From Persicaria tinctoria (taxonomy: Eukaryota > Streptophyta > Magnoliopsida > Caryophyllales > Polygonaceae), in the NCBI GenBank assembly GCA_037127255.1, contig JBANSL010000005.1:83209160-83273159 (forward strand): a DNA stretch of 64,000 nt, given 5' to 3'. The number at the start of each line of letters is the position of its first letter. Positions within the stretch are counted from its first letter, which is position 1. A model generated the notes under the pieces. That model ran no database searches and had not been told where the DNA came from. It saw only the letters and a program-made list of their open reading frames with translations. A program made the translations under genes and the position numbers. This document shows, in pieces, positions 43,860-53,710 of this stretch.

Positions 43860-44330
43860 AATGTGAGATTGTAACACCCTATCTCACATAATTTATAATG
43901 AGGATGTTCAGAGTGATTTATAAGTGAGGATAACGGACCTAACGAGACTACGTGACATGGGATGCTTCCTCTTAAGACCCCTGATCTTACAAACCCGGTC
44001 ATGAAATTGTTAAGGAAGATTGAGGCTATGTTGTAGTCCAATTTCAAAGATGCGAAAATGAGATCGAAAGAGTTAGAGAAAGCTGTTTTTGGATGTTAAG
44101 AGCTCATGTGAAGAGGAATATGGTAATATTGCAATTATGGGGAGGGAATGGAGGAAGATTAGGGAGGAATTGGTTGTTGAATCGTATAGAAGTTGTACGA
44201 AATACATTGATACCGCATATATTTCTCACAAGAAGGCTCTAGGAAATGGGAATTCCAAATGCTCAAATTTGCATTTGGATGGTAAGTCTATGTTCATCAT
44301 GTTTGTATGTAATGGTTCATAGTTTAATTA
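43860..44330 (+). pseudogene. Fourth, partial copy of the coiled-coil-like pseudogene
   Basis: It carries the TGTAACACCCTATCTCACAT tail (43870) and the later segment (AAAATGAGATCGAAAGAGTT, 44056; GAGGAATATGGTAATATTGC, 44113; ACAAGAAGGCT, 44228), colinear with 43320-43620 of the third copy but with a frameshift at about 44090. Confidence 0.6.
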
Positions 44331-44556
44331 CAATAATTCTTTGATATTTTTTTGGCTAATACCGTTCATTTATTCATTTGAGACTAACAAATTTTTTTTT
44401 TTAATTTGATTCATTTTGTCATGGGATGAATTCAATCTTAATAAAGATAGATAGTTATTTGACCACAGATTATATCTTTTGTTAGCTCTTAGTTGTTTTA
44501 TGTGACTAATAGGTTGAAGTTCGGTGTTGTTGGTCCCAAAAGAGAGAGAAGCTTTC

Positions 44557-45375
44557 CAATGTATTCATCTCTTACAATGCATTGGTGAGACCGATATTTA
44601 ACCGTTGGATCAAAATCAAATGAATGGTTGTGATTAAAAGATAATTTTTGGAAATTATTTTTTTAAACACACAATAATTTATGGAAAAAACCCAAATCAT
44701 ATCTTTTCCCTAAATCTCTAACTCTTTCCCCAAATCAAAATAAAATCAAAACCACCCTCTAACAGATTAATCTTATTCTCAAATGAAATGGATAATATTC
44801 ATTTGAATAATATTAAAAAAAAAACTAAAGTAATTTAAAACACAAAACGTTAAGTTATTCCCACTTTCAAATTTTTTTGAATGTTCAAATGAATATTAAG
44901 AAAATATTCAAATGAAACTTAAAAACGTTAATTTATTCCCACTTTTAAATTTTGTGAATATTCATTTGACTATAAGGTAATATATTCAAATGAATATTAA
45001 GAAAATATTCAAACGAAATGTAAAATGTTAATTTATTCCGACTTACAATTTTTTTTAATATTCATTTGAATTTAAGGTATTATATATTCAAATATTCTTT
45101 GTGAATACGAATATTTGAATATTCACTTGAACATCCGTATTCATTGAATATTCAGATGAATATACAAGAACATACGTACAACTCCCACGCTTGAATTAAT
45201 TAGGAGATAAAATAGAAATTTGGAGAGATAAATTCCTTATTTGTTTATTTATATTTATTTCTATTATTTCCTTCCCATTTTTATTGGATGTATATTCAAA
45301 TCCAACCATCCAAATCTCCATCATTCTACGGTTCATAAAGGGTCTCACAAATGCTTCTAAGAGATGAATGCATGT
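44557..45375. repeat. Possible inverted-repeat element enclosing ATTCAAATGAATATT repeats
   Basis: The left end GTATTCATCTCTTACAATGC..GGTGAGACC and the right end's complement GCATTCATCTCTTAGAAGC..TGTGAGACC match over about 35 bp with gaps. Inside, a unit of about 65 bp (ATTCAAATGAA..AAAACGTTAATTTATTCCC) is repeated three to four times (44860-45070). No TSD is clear. Confidence 0.5.
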
Positions 45376-45504
45376 GAACAGGGATATAAGCCTTGTAGAT
45401 GTAATGCTCAGATCATTAGATAATGCATAACAAACTTCCTTCCTCTCTTACCTTTCTTCTTCCTCTTCTCTGCTCTATCTCTCCTTCAATCTGAGCTGTC
45501 ACAG

Positions 45505-48102
45505 CTCCATCTTTCTTCTTCCTTTAGCAACTAATCTTGCTTTATGTCTTTCCATCGAACCATCAGGTTTGTGCTTCAGTTTGTAGACCCATTTAGAACC
45601 AATAGCTTGCTTGCCCAGAGTAAAAGAAGTTAATACCCATGTGCAATTTCTATCCAAGGCTTGAATCTCCAAATTCATAGCAGCAATCCAACTAGGATCT
45701 TTCTTTTCCTGATTGTATGTATGAGGCTCAGGAATCTGCACTAAATTTGCAAAAGAAGAAACAAAATCTGAAGAGAACATGTTCTGATCTCCTAGTACTT
45801 CTGTGAGAAAAGACTCAGATATAGACTGAGATTTAGAAATAGTAGGACAAATAAAGTCCTTTAAAACTGTAGGTTGGACATGTGTCCTTGTTGACCTTCT
45901 TGTAGGCAAAGGAACTGAATGAGGTATGCTTGATGATGTACTATTATGAAAACCTTCAGAAACAGAAACCACTTCTGCAGGAATGTGCTCTTGAGAGCCA
46001 ACAGATGTATCCAACAATGATTTGGAAGGCCTCCCTGGTTGAGATAGATCAGGACCTTCCAGGAATATCTGCAGGATTAACTGATGGCAAAGAAGGTATA
46101 ATAGATTTCTGTATTTGTAACTTTTTGTCCTTAAAAGGAAAAACATCCTCTATAAAAGTAACATCTCTACTTACAATATATTGTCTAGAAGTTGGATCAT
46201 ATAACTTGTATGCCTTTTGACCAAAAGGATACCCAATAAAGATACATTTTCTACCCTTGGGACCAAACTTATCATTCTTTGAATTAGGCAAATGTGCATA
46301 AATATAAGCACCCAATAACTCTCAAATCATCAAATGAAACAGGTTTACCAAACAGAATTTCAAAAGGTGTTTGCCAACCTTATACAGAAGATGGGAGTTT
46401 ATTTAAAATGTGGGTAGCAGCCAAAACACAATCAGCCCAAAACCCTACAGGCAAATCAGCATGAACCCTTAAAGCACGAGCAGTCTCAATCAAATGCCTA
46501 TGCTAATCTCAACTCTCCCATTTTGTTGGGGAGTATAAGGAGCACTTCTCTGATGGATAATTCCATGATCAGAAAATAATTTCACACAAGAATGTTGCAC
46601 AAATTCGGTTCCGTTATCACTTCTAAAAGCCTTAATCTTTGCACCAAACTGAGTAGATACATACTGTATGAAGGAAACAATGATAGAATAAACCTGACAT
46701 TTATGGCTAAACAAATAGGTCCAAGTAACCCTGCTTTTGTCATCAACCACAGTTAGAAAATAAGAAGCATTCGAGTAACTTTTGGTCTTGTATGGACCCC
46801 ATATGTCAAGATGTATAAGATAAAGCAATGCTGAGAAACAGAAGTACATGAGCTTAAAAGGTGAATTGTGCATTTTTGCCAAAGTACAAGTTTCACAATG
46901 AGGAAGCTCTTTAGCTTTTACAAAGTCTAAATGAGAAAGCTTAGTCATGGATGCATGACCTAATCGAGCATGAAGATTTTGCAGTACAGAAACATCTTTA
47001 GACACACTACAAGCTACTACAGAACTGAGCTCATCAGGAGCTTTGTTATCAACAAAACAGAAATGCTATTAGATGCCAACACAGAAGCAGGTAAGATCTC
47101 TCTAGATCTGTTGACATGAGCAGAATCACTTGAATTCAGCCTGTATAGTCCATTCCTCTTGAACCCAGAACCAATCATCTTGTTAGTTCCAAGGTCCTGA
47201 AAGTACCAACCAGTCGCAGTAAATATAGCTGCTAGATTTGAAGCTTCAACTAATCTAGCTACTGACAACAAGTTATGCTTAAAAGCTGGAAGAAATAGAA
47301 CATTTCGAAGAGTCAAAGAATCATGCAAATGCAAAGTCCTATTTCATGAACCACTGATGTACTACCATCAATATGAATTGGTTTATGCAAACTTCTCTTA
47401 TCAACCAACAAATCCAATCAAAATCAGGAGAAACACTAGATGTCAAAGCAACTGCATAACCATAAGAAGTACCTGCCATGCTTGTAGAAGCAGTATAATT
47501 GGCCTGAGATTTCCCTTGCATAGCCTTGAGCACTTCTTGACAAATGGCATTGACAAACGAAGGATCCATCCTGCCTGCAGAACCTTGATCCTTGTCATTA
47601 ACCTCCAATGGAGTGTCACTGATATCAGGTGCAATAGATGCATTGTTTGCTCTAGGATATGAACCCTTACCATCAGGACCAGTATACCAATCTGGGTAAC
47701 AATGCAACTTAAAACAAGTATCCACCATATGCCCTTTACCACGACAATGTGAGCAGACCCTGTCTTTCTTGTCTCTTCTGTAATCCTTATCACCCTTCCT
47801 GTCAAATTTCTTATCATATTGGTTTGCTCCTCTTGAAGCAGCCAGAGCAATGCTATCCCCTTGATGTTGAGACAAATTGCTCGAAGTAGACCCACTCTTG
47901 ATCTGTTGCTATTTCTAGCCGATTCATATGCATCTCCTAAACCCATAAGAAACTGAATCAATCTGTTCCTTCCCTCAGTTTCAACCACTTTCTTGACTAA
48001 ATCACAAGTACAAGAATTCATCGCACCGCAAGAAACCCTTCTACAGCTTGCAACTCATCCCATATTCTTTTCAACTTGTTAAAGTACTCAGCAATAGACA
48101 AG
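45505..48102 (-). pseudogene. Ty1/Copia gag-pol fragment, second element
   Basis: Read on the minus strand: Gag (IAEYFNKLKRIWDEL, LIQFLMGLGDAYE) from about 48100; a CCHC knuckle at about 47760 (CSHCRGKGHMVDTC); GAG_pre-integrase (LHARLGHASMTKLS, 46980); integrase with HLDIWGP, FRSDNGTEF and PQQNGR, giving the D-D-E signature; integrase C-terminal region (FGPKGRKCIFIGYP, 46260); and the first part of RVT_2 (DPSWIAAMNLEIQALDRN, HKARLVAKG) up to 45505. Frames shift at about 47875, 47340, 46500 and 46100. RT catalytic motifs, RNase H and the 3' LTR are absent. It belongs to a different Copia family from the one at 2.7 kb. Confidence 0.9.
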
Positions 48103-48265
48103 TTATATACGCACACCATAACCCAATTCTCTTTTTAACTGAATCAATTTACAGCAAAAGTGTTTGTTACAGGGGTGGCAACCACCTTTTATATCCGAAA
48201 TTCCGAAGCTATCACCTCTGTAATTACTAATATACCCTCCTAATATGTCTAATATTACAACTGAT
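48103..48265 (-). mobile_element. Possible 5' LTR remnant of the second Copia element
   Basis: On the minus strand, TGTAATATTAGACATATTAG leads to a TATA box (GATATAAAAGG) and GCCACCCCTGTAAC, as in Copia LTRs of the TAR/Ivana type. The position just upstream of gag fits. The primer site and LTR end are lost. Confidence 0.4.
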
Positions 48266-48489
48266 ATAGTCCAAGTATCCTAATAAATACAAGGTCACAT
48301 AATTTGAATGAAAGAAAAATAAGTCATGAGGGGCTCCGAAATCAAGCAAGGGGAAAGAAGTGAAACAGAGGTATCATAGATTTACACAAGCACAAGAGAT
48401 CGGATGTTAGTTAAAGGAATTAGTAAGGTCGGAAGACAATCCTCTAAATCCTGCATTACTAGAGTAGAAAATTTCTAAAACTGACAGCA
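48266..48489. other. Short spacer
   Basis: No feature seen apart from 3'-flanking sequence of the carboxypeptidase exons on the minus strand. Confidence 0.4.
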
Positions 48490-48897
48490 AGCACCTGTGC
48501 AGCTTGAGTAATTGCCCTAGCAACTCTCATGACTTCATGCTTCACTGTACACCATGATTCTGAAGTATACATAGAGCTTGCATCTTCAATCGTATCATCG
48601 ATCCCAGGGAAAGACTTTGATCCATAATCATTGTGATTTGAAGTTCCACAGATCTGCTGTTACAGAGTAAGATAGGTGATTTGCTGAAGAAAGAGGACGA
48701 GCTTACAAGTTTTACGCTTGAAAGATGTGTATAACATGGTCTTCCCGGGAGTCCATCTCGATCAGCCAGTGCTCTCTCAGCCATCATCAGTCTATCGTTC
48801 AGTTCTCTTACTTTCTGAGCATCTGCTCTCCACATTCGTTCATGTTTTGCTGCCTTCTACTGCCTACAAACACAAAATCATCCGATGCTCTTTTAAG
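48482..48897 (-). pseudogene. Last exons of an AMP1-like glutamate carboxypeptidase (M28 family)
   Basis: The minus-strand exon from about 48870 reads KHERMWRADAQKV, RELNDRLMMAERAL and ADRDGLPGRP. After an intron (donor near 48716, acceptor AACAG near 48661) the last exon reads TSNHNDYGSKSFPGIDDTIE, then SWCTVKHEVMRVARAITQAAQVL and a stop near 48482. These match the transferrin-receptor-like dimerisation domain (PF04253) at the C-terminus of plant AMP1/LAMP1-type glutamate carboxypeptidases (membrane M28 metallopeptidases). The expected Trp-Tyr-Lys-His is Cys-Tyr-Thr-His here. I could not find the upstream catalytic exons in the following kilobases, so this is probably a fragment, but a gene with long introns is not excluded. 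Confidence 0.62.
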
Positions 48898-49762
48898 CTC
48901 TAGAAGGAAGTTGAATTTAATGTAGTAGTAGTAGTAGAATTTCACAATATAACTTCCTCTATTCACTGATCTTGATGGCTGCATTCTTCAAGTTTTCATT
49001 TCATTGATTTAGAGGTTTCAAGTATTCAACTTGGATGTGCTTTTCTCCAATTCGGAACTAATTTGGAGTCTTGCTTGATGCAATGTTTTTATTATTAAAA
49101 TGTACCTCAAGCTCATTTGCATATGAAAGATAGTCAAATGGTAAGAATTCTTCATCCGCCAGATGCAAAGCCACAGAGCCTCAAATTGATGTTGTAGTCT
49201 TAGTAAAAACAAGATAGATAGGAGATATAAAATTATAAATTTTGTCCCCAGAGCCACAGAGCCTCATTGTGATTCTTTTGACTGATTGAAAGAAAACTAC
49301 CATGACTTATTTGACCTTCTTTACTATTACATAATTTACATCCCTGTGCTAAATCAGTTCATGAACTAATTAGACGTTCAGAATACACTTTAATCCTACA
49401 CAAGCGAAAAGGAGGGATTGCAGATTTCATAAATGGTAGAAAACGAATGATAACTACCAAGCCGCAAGGTGCCTTTGGAACATGGATACCTAATATCTTG
49501 AGGGATTGCAACTAATGGATTCACTCCCTAAAATTGCAATGCACAAAGCCAACCATGGAAGAATTGGCCTATAAATGTATAAAAAGTCTTATCATTTTAA
49601 TACCCATGGTATATCAAATAATATAGATGTCCTCATAAGATCTTAAAGAGAAAAAAAAACACTAACAATAACCCTCAGGTCCTTGGAATATACAAAATTA
49701 TATTCATTCCCTGATTAAGAGAATCATTTTAGCAAGGGTAAAGCATATCAGATAATGTCGAT

Positions 49763-49876
49763 AACATACCCTGATTGCTTCTCCCAACTAATGGATGCAT
49801 AAGGACCTTTTTCAAAGAATGGCCACCAGGACCCTCATAATCTACCTCAAAATCAACATCGTCGGGATCATCTCCT
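49763..49876 (-). CDS. Candidate internal exon, unrecognised
   Basis: The minus strand between a possible acceptor (CTTTGTTTGCAG) and donor (CAGGGTATGTT) is open and reads GDDPDDVDFEVDYEGPGGHS, then LKKVLMHPLVGRSNQ. Its composition looks coding and the splice signals are good, but I do not recognise the protein. It could belong to a host gene running from about 50.9 kb leftward. Confidence 0.35.
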
Positions 49877-50967
49877 GCAAACAAGGTCAAGGAAAACTTT
49901 CAAGTCCAGGGAGTTACAACAAACAAAATCTCCTTAGATTATAAGACTAGTTCAACTAAACCAATTTCTGTACCAGTTTAGAGTATAGACCAGTTTACAT
50001 CTGTATAGCTTTTTGAAGCTTTGAAACACATGACATTATAAAAAGTGCAAAGATCAAAGTACCATTATTAATTCAATCGCAATTTGAAAATTCTAACATC
50101 AATCATTAATTCAGCCAACAGTGAATAAACTAGGCGAGAGAGAAGAGACATGAGTGAGAAAAATGAATCACTCATACACAACAACATATTTCTAGGCTCG
50201 AATTATGAAAACTGCAACAGAAAAGTTACCAGAATTATTTGAAAGTCTTCAATCGAGTACTTTTTGCACTAATTCTTCAACTAGACGACCAAGCAAGATG
50301 TAACCCAGAATCTTAGCTTTCGCATGTTCGCGGGCTATTGATTAGGTTGAAGTTCGTTATTTCTCTTATTGATGATCTCAAGCAAAGATAACCACTGCCA
50401 ACAGGAATCTGTTCAACCCTATGAGACAATCAGACACCATCCAGCCCAAAAAATCATTCTAATAAGAGGGAATAAAGTGACGAGCAAGAAAGAAAGCAAC
50501 ATCTAATTCAGGCATATCTACCTAATCAAAATAATCATCAAATCAATGGCATACTCCAATCTCCATGTATAGAAACATCAATGATTTAAGCAGAGAGCTA
50601 CAGAATCAACAGAAACACTTGTTAATAAATCCTTCTTCAGCAAGGAGAACTAAGCTTAAGGCAAAGCTGGAAGAAAGTAATAAGGAGTGCTGGACTCGTG
50701 AACTTCACATACCCTTAGCTTACCTCCTCACGAGAAATACATTTCCTAATATTTTCCAATCAGAAAAAGAATCCAAATGAACATCATCTTTCCGAACAAT
50801 CAGCCACTGCAAGAAGCAATTTTAGCAGGTGAGAAAAAAAAAATTTCACTCAAAATATTCAAATGGTTGCAACTTCAAGACGGGTCATAAGCAAATGTAC
50901 ATCTTGTTATTTCATGAAGAATAAAACCCCTCAATCGGCGGAGTAAGGAGTTGGGGTTCATGAAATC
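49877..50967. other. Intron-like or spacer sequence left of LINE D
   Basis: No clear exon. The segment 50130-50330 is related to 57925-58125 on the other side of LINE D (GAGAGAAGAGACA..GAGTG, AGAAAAGTTACCAG, AAAGTCTTCAATCGA). The minus-strand frame 51099-50875 spans the LINE D insertion point and is an artefact of the junction. Confidence 0.4.
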
Positions 50968-51006
50968 ATCAATTTGGGTTTGAAGCTGCTGAAGCTTTCC
51001 TAACAA

Positions 51007-51702
51007 ATGGAGAACGCGCCTGTGAACGCGCCCCCAATTTCCCATCTCAACACCTTCCCAGAAATCAACCCTAACTCCGATATCCGACGTCGCCGACAAA
51101 TCGCGAGGATTCCGGCCATTCTGGTGGCTGGTCTTCCTTCGTGCCCCTTCAAAGTTGCTATCCCCTCTGAAAACAAGTTTTGGCTGGAAAAATTGAGAGC
51201 CAAATCAGCCAATGGCCTGGAAATCGTGGTGTTCTTCGACGGGTATGGTCCGTTTCTCCTCCGGTCTCTAAGGAAGGATGTTCGTTGGCGACGGTTGGGA
51301 CTGCGGGTGGACTGGTTCTGCCTCCGGTCTTCGTGCGTTTGTCTGTGCGAGGCGCTGTCTGCCTGGCTTCGGATGTTGGGTCTGGCTCGAAATAGTGATG
51401 TTGGAGGCGACAGTCAGCATCCCTACTCTCTGTCTGGGGGTGCTCAAATCCGGGCTGCTGCTGATGGCGGTTCTTTGAGGGTTGGGTCTCCGTCTAATCC
51501 GGGTGGCCTTGTTCGTCTTCTCCATTGTTGCTTCTTTAGAAGATGGGTGGTGCTGGTAATGTTTCTCTTCCCCCATCAAATACTCTCAAAGGTCACTTCT
51601 CTTCCTCACCTTTTTCTTCCTCCAGAAAACATTACGGGGTCAGAGTTGTTTGCTCTCCCCCTAACTAAATCCCGCAAGGGCCCGGGCCCCAAATCCTCGT
51701 AA
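51007..51702 (+). CDS. LINE D 5' open frame, unidentified
   Basis: 231 codons from ATG 51007, 20 bp inside the element. The N-terminal third (MENAPVNAPPISHLNTFPEI, then RRRRQIARIPAILVAG and NKFWLEKLRAKS) looks protein-like. The rest is Arg/Cys/Leu-rich with no recognised domain. It is in a different frame from the next open frame, so ORF1 may be frameshifted at about 51700, or this may be 5' UTR that happens to be open. Confidence 0.35.
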   Translation: MENAPVNAPPISHLNTFPEINPNSDIRRRRQIARIPAILVAGLPSCPFKVAIPSENKFWLEKLRAKSANGLEIVVFFDGYGPFLLRSLRKDVRWRRLGLRVDWFCLRSSCVCLCEALSAWLRMLGLARNSDVGGDSQHPYSLSGGAQIRAAADGGSLRVGSPSNPGGLVRLLHCCFFRRWVVLVMFLFPHQILSKVTSLPHLFLPPENITGSELFALPLTKSRKGPGPKSS

Positions 51703-51757
51703 CGAGACCAAACAACCAGTTGAGGTTTCACTTCCTGGTGCAGGAAGTTACCTTCAG

Positions 51758-53710
51758 TTGGCAGACAAAAGGAAGCTTAAAGGAAAAAAAGATGTCTTTA
51801 ATTTGGAAAAACTCATTTGCTTGAGTCTGTATTTCCATGGTCACCTTTGTATTCAATCTAATTTTATATTAATACATTATCTTGTGCGTTGGTACTTAAT
51901 TAATCAGTTTTTCAGACACCTTTCTTATTGCAAATTGAAGCATACTAAGCTTTTAACTTTCGGCTTTGGTATGTATTTTATACCTATCTACTGGTTATTA
52001 AAATCTGCTGCGAGCAGTTGTAAATATGGTGCAGGTGAACCCGTCTTGGCCTCGTCCGAGATGAATGGAATGAACTCTAAACAAACGAGTGGTGGTCTGC
52101 TTGAGGTTCTCTCCTCAACACTCCTTACCCTCCGATTTTCGGGTCTGGAACAAAATTTGGGTTTTGGGGCGTTTATTGTTCCGGTCTCCAGTTCTAATAA
52201 TGAAGTTTTTTTCATAAAATCTGTGACTGAAATATTTAGCCCGGCTTGTTGGTTTCAATCTAACTACGTTGTCTCATCTTGTACCTTTGTGGCTGCTCCT
52301 CTAGTATTTTTTGCTAAGTCTTTTGAGTTTGAGCAGCTAGTTGATTATGGATTCCACCATAGAGCTCTTGGCTGCTACATTGCTGTTTCAGTTGCAAAAG
52401 TACAATACAAAACTCACCGGTGTTTGCACAAATATGTTGAAGAGGTACATTCCTCTTCAATATACATAATCTCTCATTCGGCTTTACTGAATTGCATATT
52501 TTTGTCCAGAATAATTGCTGCCTTTTGGTGGTCAGAAAACCCGGTGCTAGAGGTTACGACCTCTTCACCCCCTACCCCCCGAGTTTCGGGCCTTGAAAAA
52601 ACTGTTGTGATTGGGGCTATTATGTCCTCTTTCCTCAACTCGAATGAAAATTTGGGTTTCAATGTATATGTTTATGATAGTATGTTCTGGGCTTCGGCTG
52701 TAGTTGTGCTGATGATTTTCATTCCCTCTTGGGGAGTGAATAAAATAGTGAAAGTGATATGTGCTCTCTATCCACATACATCCCGAATGGATGTTCAGTG
52801 CAACGTGGACGAAATGCTAGCAGTGGCTCTGGCTTTGGCTATGGAATCCCTTGAGAGTGTAGTGTTATTCTCCATTTATACCATGGTTGTGATCATGGGC
52901 TCTCCGGGTCGAAGACTGCTTGGACCCTTACGATACTTAGATTATGTTGTAAAGGATCTCTTTAAACCTGCATGTAAATCTATGCTCTATAAATCGGAAT
53001 TTGTTAAGGCTGTTTTTGCGCTTACTGATGTTGTTAAGTCCTTTTTTGATTTCCCTCCCTGTGTTGTGTTATCACCTCATGCTGAAATGTCTTTAGATAA
53101 GACTTCATTGCCTAGTAAGTTTATTTGCTATGTAATTACTTTGTCAAGATTTGCTAGTAAGAAAAATAAATACGATATTTGGTACCACTTGTTTGGGGTT
53201 AGCAAATTTTCGCCCCGAACCAACACCGACTAGAGTCTTGGTTTGGAACAGTTTCATTGCCTCACTGATTGTGCCCTCCCTCATTTTGCTGCCCCTCGAG
53301 TGTCCTTTTGGTTGAGTTTTGGTTTGGAACTGCTTGGAGATTGCTTTTCTGCTACTCTCGTTCTTGTCTTTGGCATGGACGCCCTGTATTTGGATGTTAA
53401 ATCATCTTTCTTGCTAAAAGGTGTGTGTAGAATAGTACATCGAAGAACTGGTTGGATATCTCCCCAACTAAAGGGATCAAGTCAGAAGCTTCTTAAATAT
53501 ATATTGTCATTCAATGCGGCTTGTTGCTTCAAGCCCGCCAACAACCGTGTTTACTTTGCATTACATTTGTTGTCAACAATCCATCCAACAAGCACCAGAT
53601 TCCTACATTATCAAATTCCCGATGTGGACCCCACCATAACAATACATCAAAACCATCTTGGTTTAAGGACTCCGTATCCTAGTCCTTTTACCATTGACAA
53701 CCATGTATGA
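51758..53710 (+). pseudogene. LINE D ORF1-like hydrophobic frame, one in-frame stop, ATGA-overlaps ORF2
   Basis: The frames 51758-53233 and 53243-53710 are the same frame, split by one TAG (53231-53233), about 650 codons in all. The product would be rich in Phe, Leu, Val, Ser and Cys, with many membrane-like stretches (for example AVVVLMIFIPSWGV and VVLFSIYTMVVIMG). No CCHC knuckle, RRM or DUF4283 is visible, unlike usual plant LINE ORF1 proteins. Its stop overlaps the start of ORF2 in ATGA (53707-53710), the same arrangement as in LINE E. The sense strand is T-rich, which by itself makes open frames more likely. Coding status is unproven. Confidence 0.45.

Noticed and set aside
45350..45504. 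3' LTR of the second Copia element
   Set aside because: The CT-rich sequence reads like a U5 region but in the plus orientation, opposite to the element, and no terminus or TSD could be found.
50875..51212. Minus-strand frames spanning 50968-51100 as a host exon
   Set aside because: They cross the left end of LINE D, defined by a 19-bp TSD, so they join unrelated sequences.
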